Shown one piece after another: positions 33,431-42,234 of a stretch of 64,000 nucleotides of DNA. The notes under the pieces are model-generated. The model was not told the DNA's origin. It ran no database searches and saw nothing but the letters and a program-made list of their open reading frames with translations. Both the position numbers and the translations under genes were made by a program. This DNA comes from CAZKWG01 sp964615375. Lineage in GTDB: Bacteria > Myxococcota_A > UBA796 > CAZKWG01. Location: the NCBI GenBank assembly GCA_964615375.1, contig CAZTOW010000040.1, positions 1-64,000 of the forward strand, written 5' to 3'. Within the stretch, counting starts at the first letter, position 1, and each line of letters opens with the position of its first letter.

Positions 33431-34989
33431 CGCCGATTCTGCTCCTGATCGCCTGCGAAGGCGACAAGTACGTGGAGACGGGCAAGCTGGGCTTCGACGA
33501 CGAGCTCCCCGACTCCGGCGAGACCGGGCCGTCGGTGGACTCGGACAGCGCCAGCGGCGAGACGGCCGAGACCGCCGAGACGGGCGAGACCGGCTACGGC
33601 ATCGACAACACCTACGAGCCGGTGGACTGCGAGGCCGAGCTGCCGGCCCTGCCCACCGAGAGCATCTACATCAACCTGGGCAGCAGCGAGGACTTCGCCT
33701 TCGACGCCGAGGGCTGGGTCTGGCACGTCGACGACCGCGGCAACCTGGTCAAGGATGACTACCTGGGCAACCGCGAGATCATCCGGCCCTCCGTCGGCAG
33801 CGTGGCCGGGACCCGCTTCCTGCCGGACGGCGATCTGGTCGTGGCCAACGTCAGCACCGGGAGCGTCGATCGCATCACGCCCGAGGGCGGCAGCAGCACG
33901 ATCATGTCCGGGCTCTCCTACCCGAACGGGCTGGAGGTGGGCAAGGACGGGCTGGTCTACGTGAGCGACCAGACGCAGGGCAAGGTCTTCCAGATCGATC
34001 CCGACAGCGGAGCGTACACCGCCATCGCCGAGGATCTGTACTCGCCCAACGGCGTCACCTTCAGCCCCGACGGCGAGACCCTCTACGTGGGCAGCTTCGG
34101 CGGCGGCGTGGTCTTCCGGGTGCAGCGCGACGGGGCGGGGGGATGGAAGCCCGCGGACGCCTACGCCGGGCTCACCGGGACGCTGGACAAGTACGCGCCC
34201 CCCTGCGACGGCCGGGCGGAGGGCGATCTGTGCTTCAAGACGGGTGACGGAGGCCCCGGGATCTGCTCGGCCTCGGAGACGGACGGCGAGCTGGAGTGCG
34301 TCCACGAGGTGGACACGGCCGCCTGCGAGGGCCTCTCCGAGGGGGACGCCTGCACCACGAGCCTGCTCGACGAGAGCTACCTCAGCCAGTGCGTCGAGGG
34401 GGACGAGGGTGAGATCTTCTGCCCGGCCACCGAGGCGGAGCGCCTGGGGACCTGCGACGACACGCTCTACGAGCCCTGCCGAATCGACGGGGATGATGGG
34501 TACTGCTACGAGAGCTTCGAAGACGTGATGATCTGCATCACGAACGAAGAGGTTTACGACATGTATTACACCTGTGACGGCATGTCCGAAGGGGACAACT
34601 GCATCACGGGCAACCCCGCGGTCCCGGGGGCGGGGACCTGCGTGGACTACTCGGAGTACGGCTACACGGAGATGCTCTGCCTGCCCTCGTCCTACTACAC
34701 CTCCCCGGACGGCGGAGGCGGCTTTGACGCCATCGGCACGGACGAGTGTGGAAACGTCTATATCGGCGAGTACGTGACGGCCAAGGTCTACCGCTGGGTC
34801 GAGGGCGGTGAGGACTACGAGATCGTCATGGACCTGGACAGCGGCTGGATCCCCAACATGCACTGGGGCGTGGGCGTCGGCGGCTGGCAGAAGGACTATC
34901 TGTACATCATGGACCGCGGACGCGGCGGACTGTACGGGCTGGACATGAATCTGTACGGGCACGGGGAGCCGTACCCGCCGGAGGAGTAG
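33421..34989 (+). CDS. SMP-30-like propeller lipoprotein with Cys-rich insert
   Basis: 522 residues; the ATG overlaps the last codons of the preceding gene. MRVAPILLLIAC gives lipobox Cys 12, followed by an ETAETAETGETG linker. The N-terminal propeller half (PDGDLVVANVSTGSVDRI.., GLVYVSDQTQGKVFQIDPDSG) resembles the protein at 29529-30644, as does the end (G-V-G-G-W-Q-K-D-Y-L-Y). Between them, about 34200-34700, at least three or four units of C-x-G-x-x-E-G-D-x-C...G-x-C...C interrupt the propeller. It is a paralogue of that protein with an added disulphide-rich arm. Confidence 0.83.
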   Translation: MRVAPILLLIACEGDKYVETGKLGFDDELPDSGETGPSVDSDSASGETAETAETGETGYGIDNTYEPVDCEAELPALPTESIYINLGSSEDFAFDAEGWVWHVDDRGNLVKDDYLGNREIIRPSVGSVAGTRFLPDGDLVVANVSTGSVDRITPEGGSSTIMSGLSYPNGLEVGKDGLVYVSDQTQGKVFQIDPDSGAYTAIAEDLYSPNGVTFSPDGETLYVGSFGGGVVFRVQRDGAGGWKPADAYAGLTGTLDKYAPPCDGRAEGDLCFKTGDGGPGICSASETDGELECVHEVDTAACEGLSEGDACTTSLLDESYLSQCVEGDEGEIFCPATEAERLGTCDDTLYEPCRIDGDDGYCYESFEDVMICITNEEVYDMYYTCDGMSEGDNCITGNPAVPGAGTCVDYSEYGYTEMLCLPSSYYTSPDGGGGFDAIGTDECGNVYIGEYVTAKVYRWVEGGEDYEIVMDLDSGWIPNMHWGVGVGGWQKDYLYIMDRGRGGLYGLDMNLYGHGEPYPPEE

Positions 34990-34992
34990 GGG

Positions 34993-36474
34993 TCAGGCAC
35001 ACACCGCCGGCCGGCGGTCAATCCACGGCCGGGTGGCCTCTATCTGCGCCGCCACCTGCAGCAGCCGGCCCTCGCCCCCGTGCGGGGCGGCCAGGTGGAC
35101 GCCGATGGGCAGGTTGTCCTTCGTCATCGCGAAGGGCACGGAGATCGCGGGCTGGCCCGTCTGGTTGAAGAGCTGGGTGTTCGGCGTCTTCTCGAAGTTG
35201 TTGCCGGCGAGCGCCTTGAGCACGCCGCGCAGCAGCGGCCCCGCGGAGGCGACGCGCAGCACCGAGAGGCCGGCGAGCTCCCAGGCCTTGGGCGCGAGCT
35301 CGCCCAGACGGATGGGTGGATACGCCAGCGTGGGCCCCAGGAAGAGGTCATAACGCTGGTGCCAGGCCGCCATCAGGCGCCCGGCCTCCTGGACCGTGTC
35401 GCGGGAGTGTTGCAGGTCCAGCCCGCTCATGGCCCCCCCGCACTGGGCGAGGAACCAGGTGATGGGCTCGAACTGGTCCGAGCGGGCCTGGCGCCCGGTC
35501 CAGCGCTCGAAGTCCGCGATCTCGCTGGCGGTGCCGACGCAGACCTGGGTGAGGTAGGCCCAGGCCAGCCTGGCTTTGTCGACCGGCAGCGTGGCCGGCT
35601 CCACCTCGTGCCCGAGGGAGGCCAGCAGCCGGCCCGCCTCCTCGGCCGCGCTCACGCACTCGGGGTGCGTCTCCTTGCCCAGCACGGAGCTGGTCACCAG
35701 GCCGATACGCAGCTTGCCAGGATCGCGGCCGGGCTCCTCGCGAAAGGGGCGCGGGGGTGTGGGGGCGGCGTAGGCGTCGCCAGGCATGGGGCCGGCGAGC
35801 ACGTCCAGGAAGGCGGCCGTGTCGCGCACGGTGCGGGTGAGCACGCCCCACTGCACGTAGCCGCCCCAGCCCTCGCTGTGGTCCGGGCCCAGCGGGATGC
35901 GCCCGCGGGTGGCCTTGAGCCCGACGAGCCCGTTGGCGCTGGCCGGGATGCGCAGGCTGCCGCCCCCGTCGCCGCCGTGGGCGACCGGCACCGCGCGGCT
36001 GGCGACCAGGGCCGCGGAACCGCCGGAAGAACCTCCGGTTGAGTGCTCCGTGTTCCAGGGGTTCCTCGTGGAACCTCGCCACGCCGGCTCCGTCGAGCCC
36101 AGGATGGCCAGCTCCGGCAGGTTGCTGCGGGCCACGAAGACCAGCCCCGCTCGGCGCAGGCGGGCGATGGCCTCCGAGTCGTGGTCGGGCACGAAGCCGT
36201 CCAGGAAGCGGCAGGAAGCCGTCCAGGGTTTCCCCGCCTGGAAGCCGTCGAAGTCCTTGATCGCCATCGGCACCCCGCGGAAGGGCCCCTCGGGCAGCGG
36301 GCCGCGGGCGGCGGCGCGCGCGTCGTCGTACATCTTCAGCACGACGGCGTTCAGCTTCGGGTTCACGGCCTCGATCGCCGAGATCGCGGCCTCGGTGAGC
36401 TCGGCGGGGCTGACCTCGCCCTCGCGCACGCGGCGGGCGAGCTCGGTGGCGTCACAGGAGGTGTAGTCGTTCAT
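34993..36474 (-). CDS. Amidase-signature family hydrolase
   Basis: 493 residues. The Ser-cisSer-Lys triad motifs are present: Lys in G-V-P-M-A-I-K-D near residue 73, the cis-Ser in S-T-G-G-S-S-G-G-S, and the nucleophilic Ser in G-G-D-G-G-G-S-L-R-I-P-A. The family includes GatA, fatty-acid amide, acylamide and 6-aminohexanoate-cyclic-dimer hydrolases. GatB and GatC are not nearby and the end of the sequence is not GatA-like, so it is probably a stand-alone amidase. The N-terminus MNDYTSCDATELARRVREGEVSPAELTEAAI is typical. Confidence 0.93.
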   Translation of the reverse strand: MNDYTSCDATELARRVREGEVSPAELTEAAISAIEAVNPKLNAVVLKMYDDARAAARGPLPEGPFRGVPMAIKDFDGFQAGKPWTASCRFLDGFVPDHDSEAIARLRRAGLVFVARSNLPELAILGSTEPAWRGSTRNPWNTEHSTGGSSGGSAALVASRAVPVAHGGDGGGSLRIPASANGLVGLKATRGRIPLGPDHSEGWGGYVQWGVLTRTVRDTAAFLDVLAGPMPGDAYAAPTPPRPFREEPGRDPGKLRIGLVTSSVLGKETHPECVSAAEEAGRLLASLGHEVEPATLPVDKARLAWAYLTQVCVGTASEIADFERWTGRQARSDQFEPITWFLAQCGGAMSGLDLQHSRDTVQEAGRLMAAWHQRYDLFLGPTLAYPPIRLGELAPKAWELAGLSVLRVASAGPLLRGVLKALAGNNFEKTPNTQLFNQTGQPAISVPFAMTKDNLPIGVHLAAPHGGEGRLLQVAAQIEATRPWIDRRPAVCA

Positions 36475-36567
36475 GAGGGCATGTCACCCGGCGGGGGGGG
36501 AGTGTCCAGAGCGTCGCGTCGGTGGCGGATCCTGGTTATTTCAAGGCTCCCCTCGCAGGAGCCCACG

Positions 36568-38754
36568 ATGGACGCGCCAGAACGGCTGGAAGGCGAGCTC
36601 GTGGGCTTCACGTTCCGTGCGGGCGACGGGGGCTTCGCGGTGGCGCGGCTGCGGCCGGCGGAGGGGGGCGAGGTCACGGTGGTCGGCCCCATCGGGCACG
36701 TGGGCGAGGGGCAGCATGTTCAGCTCGAGGGGCGCTGGACCACGCACGCCACCTTCGGCAAGCAGTTCAAGATCGCCCGCTTCCTGGTCGAAGATCCGCG
36801 GACGCTGTCCGGGCTGGAGCGCTACCTGGGCAGCGGGGCGGTGCGCGGCCTCGGCCCCGCCTTCGCCAAGCGCGTGGTCGAGCGCTTCGGGCTCGACACC
36901 ATCCGCGTCATCGAGGAGGAGCCCGAGCGCCTGCGCGAGGTCGCGGGCATCGGGCCGAAGCGGGTCGAGGAGATCGTCGCCCACTGGCAGCGCGACCAGG
37001 AGAACCGCGAGCTCTACGTGACCCTGGCCGGCTTCGGCGTGGGCGCGGGGATGGCGGCGCGCATCGTGTCGCACTTCGGCAAGGACGCGCTGGCCGTGGT
37101 CACGCGCGAGCCCTACCGGCTGGCGGCGGAGGTCAAGGGCATCGGCTTCCGCAGCGCCGACGCGCTGGCCCGCGCCCAGGGCATGGCGCCGGACGACCCC
37201 GCCCGCGCCGAGGCCGCCGTGCAATTCCTCCTGGGGGAGGCCGAGGACGACGGGCACTGCTTCCTCCCCGAGCGCGAGCTGCTCGGCCGCGGCCAGGCCC
37301 TCGAGCTCCCCCCGGAGCGGCTCGCCCCCGCCCTCGACGCGCTCGTGCAGCGCGGGCGCCTGGTCCGCTACCCCTCGGCCGACCCCGCCCAGCGCCCGAT
37401 CTACCTGAAGCGCATGGACACCCTGGAGAGCCGGGTGGCGCTGGGGTTGTTGCAGCTCGGCGCGCGTCGCCAGCACGCCGGGGAGGGCACCGGGGCGGAG
37501 GTCGAGGCCGCGCTGGGCATCACCCTCAACCACGACCAGCGCCGTGCGGTGGAGCTGGCCCTCTCCCACGGGATGTCCGTGATCACGGGCGGTCCGGGCA
37601 CTGGCAAGACCACCATCGTGCGGGTGCTGGTCGCGCGGGCCGAGCGCCGGGCCGAGCGCTGGCTGCTCGGCGCCCCCACCGGGCGGGCGGCGCGGCGCCT
37701 GGCGGAGGCCACCGGGCACGAGGCGAAGACGCTCCACCGCCTCTTGGAGTACAGCGTTCGGCTCGGGCGCTTCACGCGCGACCGGGACAACCCGCTGGTG
37801 GCCGACGGCGTGCTGGTGGACGAGGCGAGCATGCTCGACCTCGCGCTCATGGACGCCCTGCTGGCGGCGGTGCGGCCGGGCACGAAGCTCGTGCTGGTGG
37901 GCGATCAGGACCAGCTCCCCAGCGTCGGTCCCGGGCGCGTGCTGGGCGATCTCATCGACAGCGGCACGCTGCCCGTGGCCTCACTCACGGAGGTCTACCG
38001 CCAGGCCCGGGACTCCGGCATCGTGCGCAACGCCCACCGCGTCAACCAGGGCGTGATGCCCGTCTCCTGCGAGCGCGAGCCGGAGGAGGGCGGGCTCCCC
38101 GACTTCTACCTGCTGGAGCGGGACGAGCCTCCCCAGGTGCTCAGCACCGTGGTCAAGGTGCTCCAGGAGCGGCTCAGCGCGCGCGGCTTCGATCCACTCA
38201 CGGACGTACAGGTGCTCACCCCCCTGCACGGCGGGCCGCTGGGCACCGAGGCGCTCAACGCCGCCCTCCAGGACGCCCTGAACCCCCGCCGCGAGGGCCC
38301 CGCCGTGGACCTCTTCACCAGCGCGCGCGGGTCCGAGCTGGTGCGCGGCACGCGCCGCCTGCGGGTGGGCGACCGCGTGATTCAAACAAAAAACAACTAT
38401 GATTTAGACGTGTTCAACGGGGACACGGGCGTGATCGTCGGCGCCGACGCCCAGAGCCTGGAGGTGGACTTTGACGGCCGGCGCGTGGCCCTGGTGGGCG
38501 AGCAGCTCACCGAGGTGGAGCTGGCCTGGGCCATCTCCATCCACAAGAGCCAGGGCAGCGAGTACCCGGCGGTGCTGGTGGTGCTGGCCCGCGCCCACCG
38601 GATCATGCTGAGGAGGAATCTGCTGTACACGGCGATCACCCGCGCGCGCCGCTTCTGCTGCGTGGTGGGTGATCGCTGGGCGCTGGAGCAGGCCACCCGC
38701 CAGCGCGGCGGCGACGAGCGCTGGACGCGGCTGGGGGAGCGGCTGGTGGGGTGA
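36568..38754 (+). CDS. recD2: RecD2-type DNA helicase
   Basis: 728 residues; AGGAG 7 nt before the ATG. The N-terminal region carries the RecD2-specific OB-like domain (LEGELVGFTFRAGDGGFAVARL) and tandem helix-hairpin-helix segments (VRGLGPAFAKRVVERFG, VAGIGPKRVEEIV). The SF1 motor has Walker A GGPGTGKTT, Walker B V-D-E-A-S, G-D-Q-D-Q-L-P-S-V-G-P-G, and the late I-H-K-S-Q-G-S-E-Y and Y-T-A-I-T-R-A-R motifs. It should be a 5'-3' helicase in repair, independent of RecBC. Ten codons at 38380-38409 are AT-rich, unlike the rest. Confidence 0.95.
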   Translation: MDAPERLEGELVGFTFRAGDGGFAVARLRPAEGGEVTVVGPIGHVGEGQHVQLEGRWTTHATFGKQFKIARFLVEDPRTLSGLERYLGSGAVRGLGPAFAKRVVERFGLDTIRVIEEEPERLREVAGIGPKRVEEIVAHWQRDQENRELYVTLAGFGVGAGMAARIVSHFGKDALAVVTREPYRLAAEVKGIGFRSADALARAQGMAPDDPARAEAAVQFLLGEAEDDGHCFLPERELLGRGQALELPPERLAPALDALVQRGRLVRYPSADPAQRPIYLKRMDTLESRVALGLLQLGARRQHAGEGTGAEVEAALGITLNHDQRRAVELALSHGMSVITGGPGTGKTTIVRVLVARAERRAERWLLGAPTGRAARRLAEATGHEAKTLHRLLEYSVRLGRFTRDRDNPLVADGVLVDEASMLDLALMDALLAAVRPGTKLVLVGDQDQLPSVGPGRVLGDLIDSGTLPVASLTEVYRQARDSGIVRNAHRVNQGVMPVSCEREPEEGGLPDFYLLERDEPPQVLSTVVKVLQERLSARGFDPLTDVQVLTPLHGGPLGTEALNAALQDALNPRREGPAVDLFTSARGSELVRGTRRLRVGDRVIQTKNNYDLDVFNGDTGVIVGADAQSLEVDFDGRRVALVGEQLTEVELAWAISIHKSQGSEYPAVLVVLARAHRIMLRRNLLYTAITRARRFCCVVGDRWALEQATRQRGGDERWTRLGERLVG

Positions 38755-38821
38755 GCGTCTCGCGCGGCGGGGGCTTCGCCCGGTTCCATGGGGGCGGCTC
38801 GTGTGCAGCGCAAGAGAGACG

Positions 38822-38852
38822 CTCGGGGGCGTCCGAGAGTATGAATCTTTTT
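38822..38852 (+). terminator. Terminator-like hairpin after recD2
   Basis: CTCGG-GGGCGT-CCGAG (38822-38837) followed 10 nt later by five T. An alternative overlapping stem GACGC/GCGTC exists. Position fits termination of recD2. Confidence 0.45.
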
Positions 38853-38980
38853 ACAATAGGCATAGGTCGGGTGATCACAGGCGCTCCGTCTCGCGCCATG
38901 GCTGGATATCAGCGGATCGCTCAGTGCTCGAGCGCTCGCGCTATGAACACGTCGTCTGCTTCTCACTCGCGATCGGAACA

Positions 38981-39000
38981 TACTGATCTTATTATCAGTA
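38981..39000. promoter_or_regulatory. Perfect palindrome upstream of the STAND gene
   Basis: TACTGAT and ATCAGTA are perfect reverse complements separated by CTTATT, about 147 bp before the STAND gene. This has the shape of a dimeric regulator's operator. There is no regulator gene adjacent. Confidence 0.5.
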
Positions 39001-39146
39001 AATTTGCCTCAGGATCCGCTCCCCTCATTCGTCTACTATGGGGAGCACACCCCCGTCGCCAGACCACCGGGACCCGCGTCTGGGGGTGGCCTCGCCGGAT
39101 GATGATATCGTGAAGGCTCCCAAGGACATGCCCATGCTTAGTAAGG

Positions 39147-42100
39147 ATGGAGACGATGCACCAGAACCCGGATGTTGTGGCCTCGCCGGCGTTGAGCCAC
39201 CGGCTGGCAGAGCTGCTGTCCTCGCTGTTCACTCCCGATGAGTTTCAACGGTTTTTCCAGGAGTTCCTCGTCACGGAGAGGAAGAACAGCGCGAAGAGGG
39301 TGATCGCTGCGCTCCCGCCGCCCGGGTCGGGAACGCCTGTCAGCTACTTCGACGCCGTCGCGTCTCTGCTCTCCCGCCATGGGCTGGACAGGGTCTCCGA
39401 GCTCTACCGCGCGCTGGGGGCGGAGCGGGCCGACAGGCAGCACGAGATCTCGGAGCTCGCCAACGTGCTGGGCGCGCCTCTGGCGGGTCGAATCGAGAAG
39501 AAGAACCCCTACGCCACGCTGGACGCCCTGGCGGCGCGCCATCAACTGCCCCGCACCGTCCCCCGGCGGCTCGTCGCGCACGACAGGGACGGGAACAGGG
39601 CGGAGCCGCGCGACGCGTTCACGGCCATCTCCGAGCTGCTCGAGGCCGGAGCCCCAGGGGCGAGGGGGCGCTCGTTCATCTGCCTCGCGGGCGAGCTCGG
39701 GAGTGGGCGGAGTCGGCTGGCCTACGAGTTCGCGCAGGCGAGCCGTGATCGCTACGGCGCGATCCTGATGCTGAGCGGCGTCGCAGATCGGATGCGGGTT
39801 CGGGAGCCCGCGCCGCAGGTGGGAGAGCTGGTGGACGCGCGCTTCTTGACCGGCGCGGCGGACATCGCCAGCCAGGATCAGGGTCCCATCCTCCAGAAGC
39901 TGCGCGAGCTGGCGGTGTCCTGGACGCTGAGCAAGCCTGACGCGACGCCCGAGGTCGCCGTCCGCGAGCTGGGCGAGTACCTCCGGGCGGTGCGGGTTCG
40001 GGCGCTCATCGTCCTGGACGACGTCCTCGTGCCGAGCGGCGCGGTCCACGCGATCCCGCAGGATCTGGACGCCGACGTCATCGTCATCAGCGAGCTCGGG
40101 GACCCCTGGGAGCGCACCCTCGCCCTGCATCCGCTGGAGGAGGAGGAGGCGCTCTCGCTTCTGCTCTACCGGAGACCCGGCCGCAGGCCGGATCCCGACG
40201 ACCGCAGGTATGGCATGCAGCTGGTCCTGCGCTTCCGGGCGCACCCGCTGGCCATGGCGGTCCTGAGCGCCCTGCTCGTGCGCTCCACGCCGCGCAGGCT
40301 CTTCGAGCAGATCGACGAGCGATCGCAGCGTCACGACGAGGCGGAGATCAAGGGTGGCAGCGCGCGCGCGCTGCTCGCGGTGACCCGGAACAGGCGCGCG
40401 GAGGTCGTTCGGGCGGCCTTCGGTGAGGAGGCGGTCAGGCACGTCTCCGACACGCTTCAGCCCATGGAGGCGATGCGCGAGCTGATCGGAACGCTGCGAG
40501 ATCGCGCGGGGATCGCGAGCAACGACGCGGAAGAGCAGATCTGCTGGCTCGTGCTGCGCGCGCTGGCCTGGGTTCAGCCCAACGAGAGCGTCAGCGAGGA
40601 TCTGCTGGATCTTCTCATCCTGGCGATCTCCGAGGGCTCGCGCGCCCAGGAGCGCGCCAGGTTCCGCACGAACTACCTTGCCAACGCCGTCCTCTTCCTC
40701 AAGGCGTCCGGCCTGATCGTCCCCGAACCCGGCACCCGGCTGTCTGTTCACCCGCTGATCCAGCAGGCGATACGCGACCTCGACCCGCGGAAGAGCGCCG
40801 AGGACGCGATCCTGGTGCTGGATGCGATGCGCGGCATCGCGCAGAGACACAACGTCGGAGAGCTCTCCTACTGGCGCAAGGGCTGGGAGACGTTGGAGGA
40901 GAGTACCTTCCTCCACCTCCTCGCTGGCGCCTGGAGCCTCGGCCACCCCTTGCTTCGGGACCAGGTGGAGCCGGGTCACCTGGAGCTCTGCTGGCGTCTG
41001 GTCCGCCAGCTTCAGCGCTCCGGGCAGACGCGCGAGGCCGTCGCGCTGGGTTGCGCCACCGAGCTGCTCGCGACGCGCGCCTCAGCGCGCGCGAGATCGA
41101 GCCTCGATCGGGTCCGGCTGCTCACCGAGCTCGCGGCGGCGCTGCGAGAGATTGGCGGATCGTCCTATGGGATCGATGAGCAGACCTGCCTGGACGACGC
41201 GGAGAGGGTCCTCGCCCAGGTGGACGAGACGGTCGAGAGTGCAGAGAAGGCCAGGCTGAACCTCCACATTCAGTACCGCCAGTCCGAGCTGCTGCGCGAT
41301 CGAGGTGGCCCCGAGAGCCTCGCCGCGGCGCTCGAGCGCCTGAAGGGCGTCATGCCGGACGCCGACCGACTGGCGGACGACGACGAAGACTGGGAGTGGA
41401 GCTTCGAGGTGCGCAAGGGCCTGGCCCGACTGGGCCGGCTGGAGGCGGACCTGTGCCCGACACCCGCGGAGGCTGGCGAGGTCCTGACACGGACGCTCGG
41501 CCTCCTCCAGGAGGCGATCGATCGGTGCCTGCCCCACCTGGCGAGGTCTTCGCGGCGGGAGCGCGCAGAGGAACGTCACGGTGTGCTGCTGAGCGACCGG
41601 GCGGCTGCCGCCCTGGCGCGCCGCGTCGTCGATCCCCACGGCGCGCCCTCGGCCCAGGACATCCTCAGGGACCTGGAGACCTCCAGGGAGCTCCTGGCGC
41701 GCACGAGGGAGGAGCATACCTGGCTGGGAGACCTCGCCCAGATCCTGGCGCGTCTGCATCTGGAGCAGGGCGCGTTGGAGGAGGCCCGCGCCCACGCCGA
41801 GCACGCGCTCGACATCGAGGAGAAGGCGGGGGCCGAGGGTCGTACCCTCGGGCTGGCGTACCTGCTCCTCGGGAGGGTCCACCTCCAGCGCGCGCTGAAG
41901 GCCCGGGACGAGACCAGCCCCGAGGAGCTGAAGGACGCGCTCGAGCAGGCCTCGCGGCGGCTCGACGAGGCCCGGGCGCGCTTCAAGGCGCTGGTGCAGG
42001 ATCCGAGCATCTCTCGGGACGGCCGGCTCTGTTCCTTCTACGAGCTCGCGTTGGATGCGCTCCGGGCGCAGGACCTTACGAGAGCGTGCGCTGATCTCCG

Positions 42101-42212
42101 CGCGACCCTCGACCGGCTCCGCGATCCAGAGACAGGCTACGGACCAGGCAGCGCGGCGCTCGCCGAGGCAGTCCGCACCTTCACGCAGATCACCGGACAA
42201 CATTATCCATGA
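39147..42212 (+). CDS. STAND-type NTPase with effector-associated-like N-terminus and TPR-like C-terminus
   Basis: 1,021 residues; ATG at 39147, with a second candidate at 39156. Residues about 15-115 (ALSHRLAELLSSLFTPDEFQRFF.., S-L-L-S-R-H-G-L-D-R-V-S-E-L-Y-R-A-L) look like the small helical adaptor domains that head bacterial STAND and caspase-like proteins. The NTPase has a degenerate P-loop, G-E-L-G-S-G-R-S at 182-189 with Arg for the usual Lys, and Walker B L-I-V-L-D-D at 287-292. A winged-helix-like region (about 540-560) precedes a long array of helical repeats to the end (ALEEARAHAEHALDIEEKAGAEGR.. is TPR-like). It is in an operon with the lipoprotein 22 bp downstream. Probably a signal-sensing switch, perhaps of a conflict system; the Arg raises the question whether it hydrolyses NTP. 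Confidence 0.72.
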   Translation: METMHQNPDVVASPALSHRLAELLSSLFTPDEFQRFFQEFLVTERKNSAKRVIAALPPPGSGTPVSYFDAVASLLSRHGLDRVSELYRALGAERADRQHEISELANVLGAPLAGRIEKKNPYATLDALAARHQLPRTVPRRLVAHDRDGNRAEPRDAFTAISELLEAGAPGARGRSFICLAGELGSGRSRLAYEFAQASRDRYGAILMLSGVADRMRVREPAPQVGELVDARFLTGAADIASQDQGPILQKLRELAVSWTLSKPDATPEVAVRELGEYLRAVRVRALIVLDDVLVPSGAVHAIPQDLDADVIVISELGDPWERTLALHPLEEEEALSLLLYRRPGRRPDPDDRRYGMQLVLRFRAHPLAMAVLSALLVRSTPRRLFEQIDERSQRHDEAEIKGGSARALLAVTRNRRAEVVRAAFGEEAVRHVSDTLQPMEAMRELIGTLRDRAGIASNDAEEQICWLVLRALAWVQPNESVSEDLLDLLILAISEGSRAQERARFRTNYLANAVLFLKASGLIVPEPGTRLSVHPLIQQAIRDLDPRKSAEDAILVLDAMRGIAQRHNVGELSYWRKGWETLEESTFLHLLAGAWSLGHPLLRDQVEPGHLELCWRLVRQLQRSGQTREAVALGCATELLATRASARARSSLDRVRLLTELAAALREIGGSSYGIDEQTCLDDAERVLAQVDETVESAEKARLNLHIQYRQSELLRDRGGPESLAAALERLKGVMPDADRLADDDEDWEWSFEVRKGLARLGRLEADLCPTPAEAGEVLTRTLGLLQEAIDRCLPHLARSSRRERAEERHGVLLSDRAAAALARRVVDPHGAPSAQDILRDLETSRELLARTREEHTWLGDLAQILARLHLEQGALEEARAHAEHALDIEEKAGAEGRTLGLAYLLLGRVHLQRALKARDETSPEELKDALEQASRRLDEARARFKALVQDPSISRDGRLCSFYELALDALRAQDLTRACADLRATLDRLRDPETGYGPGSAALAEAVRTFTQITGQHYP

Positions 42213-42234
42213 CTCAACATATCTTGAGGGTGCC

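Larger units (their letters stand above)
38755..39146. other. Long AT-richer intergenic region upstream of the STAND gene
   Basis: 392 bp without a convincing gene. It is clearly less GC-rich than its surroundings and carries a terminator-like hairpin (38822-38852) after recD2, a perfect 7-6-7 palindrome (38981-39000), and AT-rich stretches such as TCTTTTTACAATAGG and CATACTGATCTTATTATCAG where promoters could lie. Its composition is compatible with acquired DNA joined to the downstream module. Confidence 0.5.

Noticed and set aside
34993..36474. GatA, glutamyl-tRNA amidotransferase subunit A
   Set aside because: The amidase triad is shared by the whole family; no gatB/gatC are nearby and the C-terminal part is not GatA-like.
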